Translations under genes and position numbers: made by a program
Shown here: positions 36,299 to 45,098 of the stretch, one piece after another
How the letters are laid out: each line of letters begins with the position of its first letter
Numbering within the stretch: the first letter of the stretch is position 1
NCBI GenBank assembly: GCA_028683435.1
Contig: JAQUIG010000009.1
Coordinates: forward strand, 1 to 64,000
Reading direction: 5' to 3'
DNA: 64,000 nucleotides
From: Desulfuromonadaceae bacterium
Lineage (GTDB): Bacteria; Desulfobacterota; Desulfuromonadia; Geobacterales; Pseudopelobacteraceae
The notes under the pieces: generated by a model
Databases searched by the model: none
Told to the model about the DNA's origin: nothing
Seen by the model: the letters and a program-made list of their open reading frames with translations, nothing else

Positions 36299-37531
36299 AT
36301 GAGAAGAGTTGTAATTACTGGTGTTGGAGTCGTTTCACCACTTGGGAGCGGGAATGTCAAAAACTGGGATGCTCTCACTGCAGGGAAGTCCGGCGTAGGC
36401 TTGATTACCCGTTTTGACGCAAGTGATATGCCGGTCAAGATCGCAGGTGAAGTCTCTGATTTTAATGCAGAAGAGTATATTGATAAAAAAGAAATCAAAA
36501 AGATGGATCTATTTATCCAGTACGGTCTTGCTGCAGCTCATTATGCTATGCAGGACTCCGGACTGGTGATAAACGATGAAAATTCTGAACGGGTTGGGGT
36601 TCTTGTTGGTGCCGGTCTTGGTGGTTTGCCATCGATCGAACGGTATCACACGCTGCTGAACGAAGGTGGTTTCAAGAAAATATCTCCATTCTTTATCCCG
36701 ATGCTGATCATCAATCTTGCTCCAGGCCACATCTCCATCAAATATGGGGCCAAAGGGCCTAATCTTTCCTCAGTCTCTGCGTGCGCTACCGGTACTCATT
36801 CGATTGGTGATGCCTACCATATTATTGCCCGTGGAGATGCTGATGCAATGATAGCCGGAGGTACCGAGTCAACGGTTACTCCGCTTGGAATCGGTGGTTT
36901 TGCGGCCATGAAGGCGTTGTCTGACAACAACGACTTCCCGGAAAAAGCATCCCGACCCTTTGACAAGGGGCGCGACGGGTTTGTCCTGGCCGAAGGAGCC
37001 GGTATCGTTGTTATGGAGGAGTATGAATCAGCCAAAAAACGCGGGGCTAAAATATATGCGGAAATCGTCGGCTATGGCCTTACCTGCGACGCCTATCATA
37101 TGACTGCTCCCTCACCCGGAGGAGAAGGTGCCGCGCGCTGCATGAAAATGGCCTTGAAAAATGCCGGTGTTTCTCCAGATCAGGTGACATATATCAACGC
37201 TCATGGAACTTCAACGTATTTTAACGATCTGAATGAATCCCTAGCTATCAAATCGGTTTTTGGTGACCATGCCGACAAGCTGATGGTTTCTTCTACAAAA
37301 TCAATGACAGGCCATCTCCTTGGTGCAGCCGGCGGTGTTGAGGCGGTCTTCACCTGTATGGCGATGGAAAAAAGTGTGGTTCCACCCACAATTAACTATG
37401 ATATTCCCGATCCTGAATGTGACCTGGATTATGTGCCGAATACGGCTCGCGACGCAAAGATTGAGTATGCAATGAGTAATTCACTTGGTTTTGGCGGAAC
37501 GAATGCAACTCTTCTTTTCAAGAAGCTGTAG
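36299..37531 (+). CDS. fabF: 3-oxoacyl-ACP synthase II
   Basis: Condensing enzyme of elongation. From ATG at 36299 it is 410 residues and begins [16 protein letters not shown]. The ATG at 36284 would overlap the Shine-Dalgarno GGAG (36286-36289), so the later start is preferred. The catalytic Cys ([13 protein letters not shown], about 163), His ([11 protein letters not shown], about 303) and His ([13 protein letters not shown], about 340) are all present. It follows the acpP terminator and lies 15 nt before rpiB. Confidence 0.97.
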   Translation: MRRVVITGVGVVSPLGSGNVKNWDALTAGKSGVGLITRFDASDMPVKIAGEVSDFNAEEYIDKKEIKKMDLFIQYGLAAAHYAMQDSGLVINDENSERVGVLVGAGLGGLPSIERYHTLLNEGGFKKISPFFIPMLIINLAPGHISIKYGAKGPNLSSVSACATGTHSIGDAYHIIARGDADAMIAGGTESTVTPLGIGGFAAMKALSDNNDFPEKASRPFDKGRDGFVLAEGAGIVVMEEYESAKKRGAKIYAEIVGYGLTCDAYHMTAPSPGGEGAARCMKMALKNAGVSPDQVTYINAHGTSTYFNDLNESLAIKSVFGDHADKLMVSSTKSMTGHLLGAAGGVEAVFTCMAMEKSVVPPTINYDIPDPECDLDYVPNTARDAKIEYAMSNSLGFGGTNATLLFKKL

Positions 37532-37546
37532 GCGAGGGCGGAAATA

Positions 37547-37990
37547 ATGATCATTATCGGAAGTGACCACGGAGGATTAACCCTCAAAACAGCTCTGATC
37601 AGTTATCTAAACCGCAGAGGCTTTGAAGTAACAGATGCCGGGACCAATGGTGGTGCTTCGGTTGATTATCCGGATTTTGGCCAAAAAGTTGCTGAAACTG
37701 TAGTTGCGGGGGGGGCGGAATCGGGAATTTTGATCTGCGGTACCGGAATTGGTATGTCGATTGCCGCCAACAAAGTCCCCGGTATTCGCGCCGCGCTTGT
37801 GACGGATGTTTTTATGGCCCGCATGGCTAAAGAGCATAATAATGCCAATGTGCTGGTGCTTGGCGGCCGCGTCCTCGACGAACAGAAAGCCTGTGACCTT
37901 GTCGGTGCCTGGCTTGACAGCACTTTTGAGGGTGGGCGCCATCAGGCGCGTCTGGACAAAATCACAGCTCTTGAAAGCAAGTATTCCTAG
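37547..37990 (+). CDS. rpiB: Ribose-5-phosphate isomerase B
   Basis: Interconverts ribose-5-phosphate and ribulose-5-phosphate. 147 residues. Signatures are IGSDHGGLTLK at the N-terminus, the active-site Cys in ILICGTGIGMSIAANK (about residue 65) and NNANVLVLGGRV. Frequently found ahead of glyA. It starts 15 nt after fabF with a GGCGGAAA-type RBS and is probably in the same transcript. Confidence 0.96.
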   Translation: MIIIGSDHGGLTLKTALISYLNRRGFEVTDAGTNGGASVDYPDFGQKVAETVVAGGAESGILICGTGIGMSIAANKVPGIRAALVTDVFMARMAKEHNNANVLVLGGRVLDEQKACDLVGAWLDSTFEGGRHQARLDKITALESKYS

Positions 37991-38027
37991 CTGCAAACAG
38001 AGTTGCAATCATCTTAATATCCACAGG

Positions 38028-38060
38028 CGGGACCTGCTACGGCATGTGTCCCGTTTGTTG
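38028..38060 (+). terminator. Weak hairpin between rpiB and glyA
   Basis: CGGGAC and GTCCCG form a 6-bp stem with a 14-base loop, followed by TTTGTTGTTT. It could be a partial terminator; the stem is short, so confidence is low. Confidence 0.3.
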
Positions 38061-38106
38061 TTTGTAAAATGTCATACCTGAAAAGAACTTTTACAAGGAG
38101 AACCCT

Positions 38107-39354
38107 ATGTCAATCCTTTCCCAGTTTGATCCCCAGGTTGCTGATGCTATCCGTCATGAAACAGAGCGAGAGGAATATAATCTGGAGCTGATCGCCTCCG
38201 AAAACTTTGTTTCTGAGGCGGTTTTGGAGGCACAAAGTTCGGTCATGACCAACAAGTACGCCGAAGGGTATCCCGGAAAGCGTTATTATGGCGGTTGTCA
38301 GCACGTTGACGTTGTTGAACAGCTTGCCATTGATCGTGCCAAGGAGCTTTTTGGTGCCGATCATGCCAATGTTCAGCCGCACTCCGGATCACAGGCGAAC
38401 ATGGCGGTCTATTTTGCCGCATGCAAGCCGGGAGACACTATCCTCGGAATGAATCTTGCCCATGGCGGGCATCTTACCCATGGCAGCCCGGTTAATTTTT
38501 CTGGTCGTCTCTTTACCGTAGTTCCCTATGGAGTGACCGCTGAAACCGAAACAATCGATTATGCCGAGGTTGAGCGCCTGGCCGTCGAGCATAAGCCGAA
38601 ACTTATTGTCGTCGGCGCCAGCGCCTACCCACGGATCATCGATTTTCCCGCTTTCCGGGCAATAGCCGATAAAGTCGGGGCGAAGGTCATGGTTGACATG
38701 GCTCATATTGCCGGATTGGTTGCTGCTGGTGTTCACCCGAGCCCGATTCCGTATGCCGAGTTTGTTACTACAACGACTCACAAAACACTGCGTGGTCCTC
38801 GCGGAGGCTTGATTCTCTGTCGTGAAGAATTTGCCAAGGCGCTAAATTCTCAGATTTTCCCCGGTATTCAGGGTGGACCTCTTATGCACGTCATAGCCGC
38901 CAAGGCGGTGGCGTTTAAGGAAGCGCTACAGCCGGAGTTTAAAGTCTATCAGCAGCAGGTTATTAAAAATGCCGGGGCGCTTGCAGAGGCGCTGGTAAAC
39001 CGCGGTTTCAAGCTGACAAGCGGCGGTACAGATAACCACCTCATGCTGATTAACTTCTCAGGGACAGAGATAACCGGCAAGGCTGCAGAAGAGGCGCTGG
39101 ATAAGGCCGGCATTACAGTCAACAAGAATACCGTGCCGTTTGAGACCCGCTCTCCGTTCGTTACTTCCGGCATCAGGATCGGAACACCGGCCTGTACTAC
39201 CCATGGGCTCAAAGAGGCTGAAATGGATCAGGTTGCCGGTTATATTGCCGACGCGCTGGCACATATCGGTGATGACCGGGAACTCGAGGCGATAAAGGAT
39301 CAGGTAAACAACCTGATGAAGAAATTTCCTCTTTACGCCCACAGGCTTGCCTAA
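38107..39354 (+). CDS. glyA: Serine hydroxymethyltransferase
   Basis: PLP enzyme that converts serine and tetrahydrofolate to glycine and methylene-THF. 415 residues. It has [17 protein letters not shown] near the start, [19 protein letters not shown] Lys in [14 protein letters not shown] (about residue 229), and the C-terminal [12 protein letters not shown]. The gene ends with a terminator. AAGGAG lies nine bases before the ATG. It closes the fatty acid/one-carbon cluster. Confidence 0.98.
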   Translation: MSILSQFDPQVADAIRHETEREEYNLELIASENFVSEAVLEAQSSVMTNKYAEGYPGKRYYGGCQHVDVVEQLAIDRAKELFGADHANVQPHSGSQANMAVYFAACKPGDTILGMNLAHGGHLTHGSPVNFSGRLFTVVPYGVTAETETIDYAEVERLAVEHKPKLIVVGASAYPRIIDFPAFRAIADKVGAKVMVDMAHIAGLVAAGVHPSPIPYAEFVTTTTHKTLRGPRGGLILCREEFAKALNSQIFPGIQGGPLMHVIAAKAVAFKEALQPEFKVYQQQVIKNAGALAEALVNRGFKLTSGGTDNHLMLINFSGTEITGKAAEEALDKAGITVNKNTVPFETRSPFVTSGIRIGTPACTTHGLKEAEMDQVAGYIADALAHIGDDRELEAIKDQVNNLMKKFPLYAHRLA

Positions 39355-39377
39355 TTTTTAAATATCAAGTAGTTATG

Positions 39378-39412
39378 AGACCCTCTGGATACGTTCCGGC
39401 GGGTCTTTTTTA
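39378..39412 (+). terminator. Terminator after glyA
   Basis: AGACCC..(short inner pairs TCTGGA/TCCGGC)..GGGTCT followed by TTTTTT. Placed 24 bases after glyA, it closes the operon before bioA. Confidence 0.8.
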
Positions 39413-39449
39413 TAGTGATAAAATAACCGATTAGCAGGAGAAATAACGC

Positions 39450-40814
39450 ATGTCCGGAAACAGTTCCATATCCACCGAACAATTGCGCCTGTGGGACAAG
39501 CGCCACGTCTGGCACCCGTTTACCCAGATGCAGGAATGGGAACGCGACGAACAGATTATTATCGTAAAAGGGGAAGGGTGCTGGCTGATTGATACTGACG
39601 GAAAGCGTTACCTTGATGGTGTTGCCTCCATGTGGACAAATGTTCACGGCCACTGTCGCCGGGAGTTGAACGATGCTTTAAAGGAACAGGTTGATCGTCT
39701 TGAACATTCTACCCTTTTAGGGCTGGCCAGTGAGCAGAGCATTATTCTGGCGGCACGACTGGCCGAAATTACACCTCTCGGGCTGGATCGTTTTTTCTAT
39801 TCAGATAATGGTTCAACCGCCATGGAAGTCGCTGTCAAGATGGCTTATCAATATCAGGTTCACGGGGGGCACCCGGATCGGAGCCGCTTTATAACCTTCA
39901 GTAATGCCTATCACGGTGATACACTCGGTGCAGTGAGTGTCGGAGGGATCGGTATTTATCATACGACCTTCAAGCCGCTCATGTTTGAGACGCTTCAGGC
40001 GCCAGCACCTTACTGCTACCGTTGTGAGCTCGGCTGCAGCAGAGATTCCTGCAGTATGGAGTGTATCGATGCACTTGAAAGTCTCATGAAGGCTAATGTC
40101 GAGAAGGTTGCCGGGCTTGTGATTGAGCCGCTTCTTCAAGGTGCCGGAGGAATGATCGTCCAGCCGGCAGGGTTTTTAAGACGTGTTCGGGAGCTGTGCG
40201 ACCGCTATGATATATTGATGATAGCTGATGAGGTTGCCACCGGTTTTGGTAGAACAGGGACAATGTTCGCCTGCCAGCATGAGGACGTAATTCCCGATAT
40301 AATGGCGATTTCAAAGGGAATTGCCGCAGGTTATCTCCCTTTGGCGGCGACAGTGACGGGTGATAAAGTCTACTCGGCCTTTTTAGGCTCTTATGCGGAA
40401 TTGAAAACTTTTTTTCATGGTCACACGTTCACCGGGAATCCGTTAGCCTGTGCCGTTGCCCTGAAAAGTCTGCAGCTCTTTGAGCAGGACAATCTGCTGG
40501 CGAAACTGCAGCCGAAAATCGCCAAGGTTAAACAAATGCTGGGCAAGATGGAGTCATTGTCTCACGTTGGCGATGTGCGGCAGTGCGGCCTTGCTGCAGG
40601 GGTTGAGCTGGTCGAGAATAAGGATACCGGCACACCATACCCGTGGGAGATGCAGATCGGGATCACAGTTTGTCTTGAAGCGCGCAAGCGTGGTGTCTTC
40701 TCCCGCCCTTTGGGAAATACGATCGTAATTTTTCCACCGCTGGTTATTTCAAACGGCGAGCTGGACATGCTGTTCGATGTGCTGCAGGAATCAATACGGG
40801 TTGTTACAGAATAG
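39450..40814 (+). CDS. bioA: Adenosylmethionine-8-amino-7-oxononanoate aminotransferase
   Basis: Transfers the amino group of SAM to KAPA to give DAPA, the substrate of BioD. 454 residues. Signatures: VWHPFTQMQEWE near the start, FYSDNGSTAMEVAVKMAYQY, ISADEVATGFGRTG-like LMIADEVATGFGRTG (about residues 253-264) and the PLP Lys in IMAISKGIAAGYLPL (about 288). A Cys-rich stretch CYRCELGCSRDSCSMEC (about 190-206) lies where other long BioA proteins also carry Cys. It is 20 kb from bioB-bioD and has no BirA operator in front, so its regulation may differ. Confidence 0.94.
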   Translation: MSGNSSISTEQLRLWDKRHVWHPFTQMQEWERDEQIIIVKGEGCWLIDTDGKRYLDGVASMWTNVHGHCRRELNDALKEQVDRLEHSTLLGLASEQSIILAARLAEITPLGLDRFFYSDNGSTAMEVAVKMAYQYQVHGGHPDRSRFITFSNAYHGDTLGAVSVGGIGIYHTTFKPLMFETLQAPAPYCYRCELGCSRDSCSMECIDALESLMKANVEKVAGLVIEPLLQGAGGMIVQPAGFLRRVRELCDRYDILMIADEVATGFGRTGTMFACQHEDVIPDIMAISKGIAAGYLPLAATVTGDKVYSAFLGSYAELKTFFHGHTFTGNPLACAVALKSLQLFEQDNLLAKLQPKIAKVKQMLGKMESLSHVGDVRQCGLAAGVELVENKDTGTPYPWEMQIGITVCLEARKRGVFSRPLGNTIVIFPPLVISNGELDMLFDVLQESIRVVTE

Positions 40815-40840
40815 GCGAATCTGCCGTCCGAGGCTCCCTC

Positions 40841-42220
40841 ATGGATGATATAATTAAAATTCTGGTGATTGATGATGATGACTCCAGCCGTGAAGTTCTG
40901 GCCATGTTGCTGCAGTCGGCCGGGTATGAAGTCACTTCAGCAGCAACTGCTGAAAGTGCGCTCGACCTGATAAACCGTGAACAGTATCAGGTCATTGTTT
41001 CCGATCTGTTCCTCCCCGATAAGAGCGGCCTCGATATATTGCAGGATGTACATAGGATTTCCCCTGCCACCGAGGTTATCGTTGTTACTGGCTATGCTTC
41101 GGCTCAAACCGCCGTCAGGGCGATGAAAGAGGGGGCCTTTGACTATATTACCAAGCCGATTGATTTTGATGAACTTAAAATGGTTGTTTCAAAGGCACTG
41201 GAGAAACAGAAGCTTCTCTCTGAAAATATCTATCTTCGCAGGCAACTCCAAGGGCGTTTTGAATTCAGCAATATTATCGGCAGCTCTCCTGCAATGAATC
41301 TGGTCTTTGAACGCATGAGCCGCATTGTAAAAACGGACTCTACCGTTCTTGTCACGGGTGAATCAGGGACCGGGAAAGAATTGGTCGCCAGGGCGCTGCA
41401 CTATAACGGCACACGCCGGGATCAACCATTTGTTGCGGTAAACTGTAGCGCAATTCCGGAGATGTTGCTGGAAAGCGAGCTGTTCGGTCATGTCAGGGGG
41501 GCCTTTACCGGGGCTATCAAGGATAAGCCCGGTAAATTCGAGGCAGCCAATAATGGCACTATTTTTCTTGATGAAATTGGAACATTGCCGCTTCACCTGC
41601 AGGCAAAAATGTTGCGGGTTCTTCAAGAGCATGAAGTGGAGAGAGTAGGCTCCAACAAGACGGTGAAACTAAATGTCAGAGTAGTTTCCGCAACCAACTC
41701 GGATCTTGAAAATATGGTGAGACAGGGCGGATTTAGGGAAGATCTTTACTACCGCCTGAACGTTATTCCGTTGCGCCTTCCCCCTTTGCGCGAACGCCAG
41801 CAGGACATTATGTATCTGACGACTTTTTTTTTAGAGAAACAGTGCCGTCTGATGGGGCGTCCGCCGTGCAGTATAAGCAAACAGGCGCTTGAAGCGCTGG
41901 AACAGTATTCTTGGCCCGGTAACGTGCGTGAGCTGGAAAATCTGATTGAAAGAATGGTCGCGTTGACTGATGCGGCGGTTATAACGCTAGAAGATGTTCC
42001 GGCCAAGATCATTGGTGGAAAGCCTGATAGAGAAGGGTTTGATGTCAAAATGCCACCCCAGGGGATAGACTTGGTCGCTACAATCTCCCGGATAGAACAC
42101 TCTTTAATCTTACAGGCACTGGAATCCGCAGGGGGGGTCAAGGCGAAGGCTGCTGCTCTTTTGGGGATAAATCGGACAACACTGGTTGAAAAGATAAAAA
42201 GGCTGAAAATAGAAAAATGA
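40841..42220 (+). CDS. NtrC-type sigma54-dependent response regulator
   Basis: 459 residues with three domains: receiver (about 5-120, with acidic VIDDDDSS, acceptor Asp in IVSDLFLPD at about 56 and Lys in YITKPI), sigma54 AAA+ domain (about 143-370, Walker A GESGTGKE, intact GAFTGA contact motif, Walker B DEIGTL, R-finger FREDLYYRLN), and a C-terminal Fis-type HTH (about 425-458, AAALLGINRTTLVEKI). It is complete, unlike the fused regulator at 12817. It starts 26 nt after bioA. The cognate kinase and target promoters are not visible here. Confidence 0.94.
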   Translation: MDDIIKILVIDDDDSSREVLAMLLQSAGYEVTSAATAESALDLINREQYQVIVSDLFLPDKSGLDILQDVHRISPATEVIVVTGYASAQTAVRAMKEGAFDYITKPIDFDELKMVVSKALEKQKLLSENIYLRRQLQGRFEFSNIIGSSPAMNLVFERMSRIVKTDSTVLVTGESGTGKELVARALHYNGTRRDQPFVAVNCSAIPEMLLESELFGHVRGAFTGAIKDKPGKFEAANNGTIFLDEIGTLPLHLQAKMLRVLQEHEVERVGSNKTVKLNVRVVSATNSDLENMVRQGGFREDLYYRLNVIPLRLPPLRERQQDIMYLTTFFLEKQCRLMGRPPCSISKQALEALEQYSWPGNVRELENLIERMVALTDAAVITLEDVPAKIIGGKPDREGFDVKMPPQGIDLVATISRIEHSLILQALESAGGVKAKAAALLGINRTTLVEKIKRLKIEK

Positions 42221-42530
42221 ATTTCTATCGGAAGACAATTAAGTTCTTACATAGACAATAAAGTTTCTCCTAAACAACAAAGTTTTTATACCTATGGTCT
42301 TTGCTGATCGCTCCGTTTCAACGTTAATCTGCAGTTATCGTTACGACTAATTTGCGTGCTACCCTGTTCCGCCAAGCCACCAAGTGGATGTCCCCCTCTT
42401 TTAGCCTGCAAAACGAGTCCTTAAGGGTGTGATTGGGGGGTGCTATGCACTGTTTGATTAATATTTATAGTGAGTTAGCTTGGCCAGACCCTAGAGAATA
42501 ACCCGGGGAACAACTTATAACTTCTCCCGT
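42221..42530. other. Intergenic stretch without a gene
   Basis: About 310 bases between the convergent regulator and peptidase genes. I see no coding frame, tRNA or clear terminator. AT-rich sequence with AATAAAGT/AACAAAGT-type repeats (CAATAAAGTTTCTCC, CAACAAAGTTTTTAT) near 42258-42289 and a GGGGGG run near 42435. Nothing further can be supported. Confidence 0.5.
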
Positions 42531-43847
42531 TCATTTGGAACCAATCGCCTTGACTATTTCGAGCTTGCCCGTAATGTTATTTTTTATCCAGTGCGCATCC
42601 CACCATTCGATCGGATTGACCGACTGTCCGGAGATGGTCATTTCGTAATGGAGATGATCGCCGCCGGCCATGCCGGTGGCTCCGGTATTGCCGATTACCT
42701 GTCCGCTTTCCACTGTATCGCCCGGCTTGACGCTGATCCGGCTCAGATGCCCGTAGATTGTCTGCAATCCCAGCCCGTGGTCGACAATGATGCAATTGCC
42801 ATAGATGCCCAAATAGTCGGCAAAAACGACCTTACCGCGGTTGGCGGCAGGCACGTCAGCGTGCGCCTGCGAAGCCAGATCGAAGCCGAGATGGGTCTGC
42901 TGGTCTACCTCGTCCCCCTGATACAGATAGGTGCGAAACTGTGCAAAACCGCCGAGAGAGGCGGTCTTCGGCATGCGCAGAAAGGTCCCCTGCCAGAGCG
43001 GTATAGACGAACTCTTCCGGCCATAGTCGTAGATCAGTTTGAGGTCCTGCTGACGCTCGTCCCTGTTTGCCTTGAGGAATATCTCCAGCGGCGTTTTCGC
43101 TTGGGGAAACTTCCCCTTGAACTCCGCTGCAATCTTTTCGAGGAAGCTATCGGTCAGATCGATACGGTCAGTTGAAAAGTTTTTTGCAATCAGGTGGTAG
43201 TTGATGCCGCTTTGCCGCTCGTTGCCTGCCCCGTCGACCGCTATCACCCTGGGCACGAACTTGCCGGGATCCAGATTGTAGGGAAACGAGAAGAGGCAAG
43301 CATAATTATCTCCCCCCTGCCGGTAACCCGGATAAAACTGGTCGCCGAAAACCACGCCGGTCTTTTCAACCTCTTTTGAAACGGTGTAGATTACCAGTCC
43401 CGCACCACCTTGGATAATATTATGTGCAACGCTCAATACCGCCAACTCCGGCGGCTTGTTATCCAAAGTGAAGGAATGGAGCTGGGTTGTGCTCCTGTCA
43501 GCCCCGAAACGGGTGGCGGAACCTGTTGCCGTGACCTGCAGGGTAATCACCCCCTCCTTCAGGCCGGTCTGTGCCAGGCTGAATGTTTCCGTGGCCTGAC
43601 GGCTGTCGGTGGGATACTCCTTTGCCAGGACATTGACCGTCTTCTCAGCTTGTACCGCGGAAACCGACAGCTTTTTCAGAATCCCTCCCTGTGCGCCCAG
43701 CTTCAAGGTAAGCTCCCGACTGCCGGAAAGCAGACCTGTTTCAGGGTTTAACGACACCTCAGGTGCGGGGGTCCCCAGGAAATAGAACAGAATCGTTCCG
43801 AGCAGGGTGACCAGCGCGATTGCTTTAAATATTGTGATTTTTTTCAT
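42531..43847 (-). CDS. M23 family peptidase (LytM-type), membrane anchored
   Basis: A 438-residue protein with an N-terminal membrane anchor (ALVTLLGTILFYFLG) and a beta-rich Ig-like region (about 30-210). The C-terminal LytM domain (about 300-420) shows the zinc ligands: His and Asp in HLGFDLAS, and HxH in DHLHYEMTISG. GNCIIVDHGLGLQTIYGHLS and VIGNTGATGMAGG complete the fold. It hydrolyses peptidoglycan cross-links or acts as a regulator of such enzymes; the retained zinc ligands suggest activity. It is convergent with the preceding regulator and has a long gap (over 500 bases) before the next gene on its 5' side. Confidence 0.92.
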   Translation of the reverse strand: MKKITIFKAIALVTLLGTILFYFLGTPAPEVSLNPETGLLSGSRELTLKLGAQGGILKKLSVSAVQAEKTVNVLAKEYPTDSRQATETFSLAQTGLKEGVITLQVTATGSATRFGADRSTTQLHSFTLDNKPPELAVLSVAHNIIQGGAGLVIYTVSKEVEKTGVVFGDQFYPGYRQGGDNYACLFSFPYNLDPGKFVPRVIAVDGAGNERQSGINYHLIAKNFSTDRIDLTDSFLEKIAAEFKGKFPQAKTPLEIFLKANRDERQQDLKLIYDYGRKSSSIPLWQGTFLRMPKTASLGGFAQFRTYLYQGDEVDQQTHLGFDLASQAHADVPAANRGKVVFADYLGIYGNCIIVDHGLGLQTIYGHLSRISVKPGDTVESGQVIGNTGATGMAGGDHLHYEMTISGQSVNPIEWWDAHWIKNNITGKLEIVKAIGSK

Positions 43848-44239
43848 AATTACCCTCGTAAGCTCTGTTTGTTGAATACACGTACTGCGCTTTTTGAAGG
43901 ATAGTGCGATATCTTTAATATCTCACAAATGTCCGATCAATGTGTATTCCGGGGAAAGTATTCGAATTATCGGGACAGGTTGTCCTGAGGGGAGATGGTT
44001 GGTTTGGGCATTTTATGGGGACGTTGTTGATCTTTTAATTGACAGGAATGATGACCAACAATGCAAATAATAGACTCCCCTGTGTCTTATGTCAAGGGCA
44101 GGCCTCTTTGTTGTCCCTCATAAACCGGTCTAGTGTCAGTGTGGGAGAAATTTAGCTGGCAATATCAGGGCAACTGAGCAGCGGATCATTTTCTTTTTCT
44201 TCAAGTCAGCTTTTAACCACTTAATTGTTTTGGTTTGTA
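43848..44239. other. Long intergenic region upstream of a TPR gene
   Basis: Between the M23 gene and a TPR gene is a gap of about 520 bases; this entry covers its first part. No reading frame of interest, RNA gene or strong hairpin is evident. The sequence is moderately AT-rich. A phrase TGGGGACGTTGTTGA near 44015 is the type of conserved short segment often left near old transposon or repeat ends, but this is only a suspicion. It may hold regulatory sites for either flanking gene. Confidence 0.4.
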
Positions 44240-44266
44240 TTGACTTAAATGTTTGTTCCTTATAAA
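44240..44266 (+). promoter_or_regulatory. Possible promoter of the TPR gene
   Basis: TTGACT (44240-44245) and TATAAA (44261-44266) with a 15-base spacer, slightly short. About 100 bases before the TPR start. Confidence 0.4.
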
Positions 44267-44369
44267 CGTAAGAACTCTAGATAAATTGCATCGAGATCAG
44301 GCCAAAAATAAATCAGTAATTTAAACTATTTTATTGTAATAACTTGGTTGTATGGAGATGGAGGTTAAG

Positions 44370-44822
44370 ATGGATCCGGAAACAGGCGTCATTGCCCAAA
44401 AAGAATTCGATCGGGCACAACATGAACTTGATCTGGGCAATGTTCTGGCTGCACTCGCCAGTCTTGAACGGGCACTCAGTATCTGGGATGACCCCCTCTG
44501 GCATTCCCGTTTCGGATTCTGTCTCGCCAAACAGCGCGGCCAGGTCACCCGGGCATTAGAGCTCTGCAGCAGTGCGATTGAACACGATCCTGGAAATCCC
44601 CTCCACTACCTTTACCTCGGCAAAGTCTATCTTGTCGCAGGGAATACGTATGAAGCACTTCAAGCCTTCAGGCAGGGGATGGCCTTTGGAGGTAGCCCGG
44701 AACTTGAGCAGGTGCTCAACGCCATTGGTGTCAGGAAATCTCCGGTGATACCCTTTCTTTCACGTGACAACCAACTGAATAAAGTTCTGGGGATAATTTT
44801 TGGCCGTTTGGGTTTACGATAG
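44370..44822 (+). CDS. Small TPR-repeat protein
   Basis: 150 residues with two or three tetratricopeptide repeats: FDRAQHELDLGNVLAALASLERALS (about 13-37), FGFCLAKQRGQVTRALELCSSAI and YLYLGKVYLVAGNTYEALQAFRQGM (about 82-106). No signal peptide. ATG at 44370 is chosen as GGAGG lies five bases upstream; an ATG six codons earlier is in frame but overlaps this RBS. The C-terminal tail is basic (NQLNKVLGIIFGRLGLR). A role in protein contacts is likely, but the partner is unknown. Confidence 0.78.
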   Translation: MDPETGVIAQKEFDRAQHELDLGNVLAALASLERALSIWDDPLWHSRFGFCLAKQRGQVTRALELCSSAIEHDPGNPLHYLYLGKVYLVAGNTYEALQAFRQGMAFGGSPELEQVLNAIGVRKSPVIPFLSRDNQLNKVLGIIFGRLGLR

Positions 44823-44898
44823 AGCGCTTGCAATCGGAATGTTCGCTGCATGGTATAGGTAGGTCGAAATTGATGTACAGAGACAGCTGTAGAAAAAC

Positions 44899-44934
44899 AA
44901 TAAGTGCCATTTGCATGGCACTTATTTGTTTTTT
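44899..44934. terminator. Bidirectional terminator, TPR gene and tRNA-Asp
   Basis: AATAAGTGCCAT pairs perfectly with ATGGCACTTATT around a TTGC loop, with T-rich sequence on the plus side and A-rich (T on minus) on the other. It lies between the end of the TPR gene and the 3' end of the tRNA, which is convergent. Confidence 0.9.
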
Positions 44935-44935
44935 A

Positions 44936-45012
44936 TGGCGGGGTTGACGGGGCTCGAACCCGCGACTTCCAGCGTGACAGGCTGGCACTCTAACCAACTG
45001 AGCTACAACCCC
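44936..45012 (-). tRNA. tRNA-Asp (GTC)
   Basis: On the minus strand the acceptor GGGGTTG (5') pairs with CAACCCC, followed by discriminator G and an encoded CCA. The D arm reads TAGCTCAGTTGGTTAGAGT, the anticodon stem is CCAGC/GCTGG with loop CTGTCAC giving anticodon GTC (Asp), and the T arm has GGGTTCGAGCCC. A TTGACA about 52 bases upstream on the minus strand may be its -35. Confidence 0.97.
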
Positions 45013-45098
45013 GTAACAAGTAGTCAGTTTAACTCGACACTTATGTCATAAAAGAGAGCTGTTTGTCAAGCGCCTTGTTGTGATATTGTGAAAAAAGT

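Noticed and set aside
39980..40080. Cys-rich stretch in BioA as an unusual metal-binding insertion
   Set aside because: Similar Cys-containing segments occur in other long bacterial BioA proteins, so it is mentioned in the feature but not ranked as a finding.
42591..43175. Plus-strand frame of 194 codons opposite the M23 peptidase
   Set aside because: The peptidase has complete zinc motifs; the opposite frame is low-complexity antisense.
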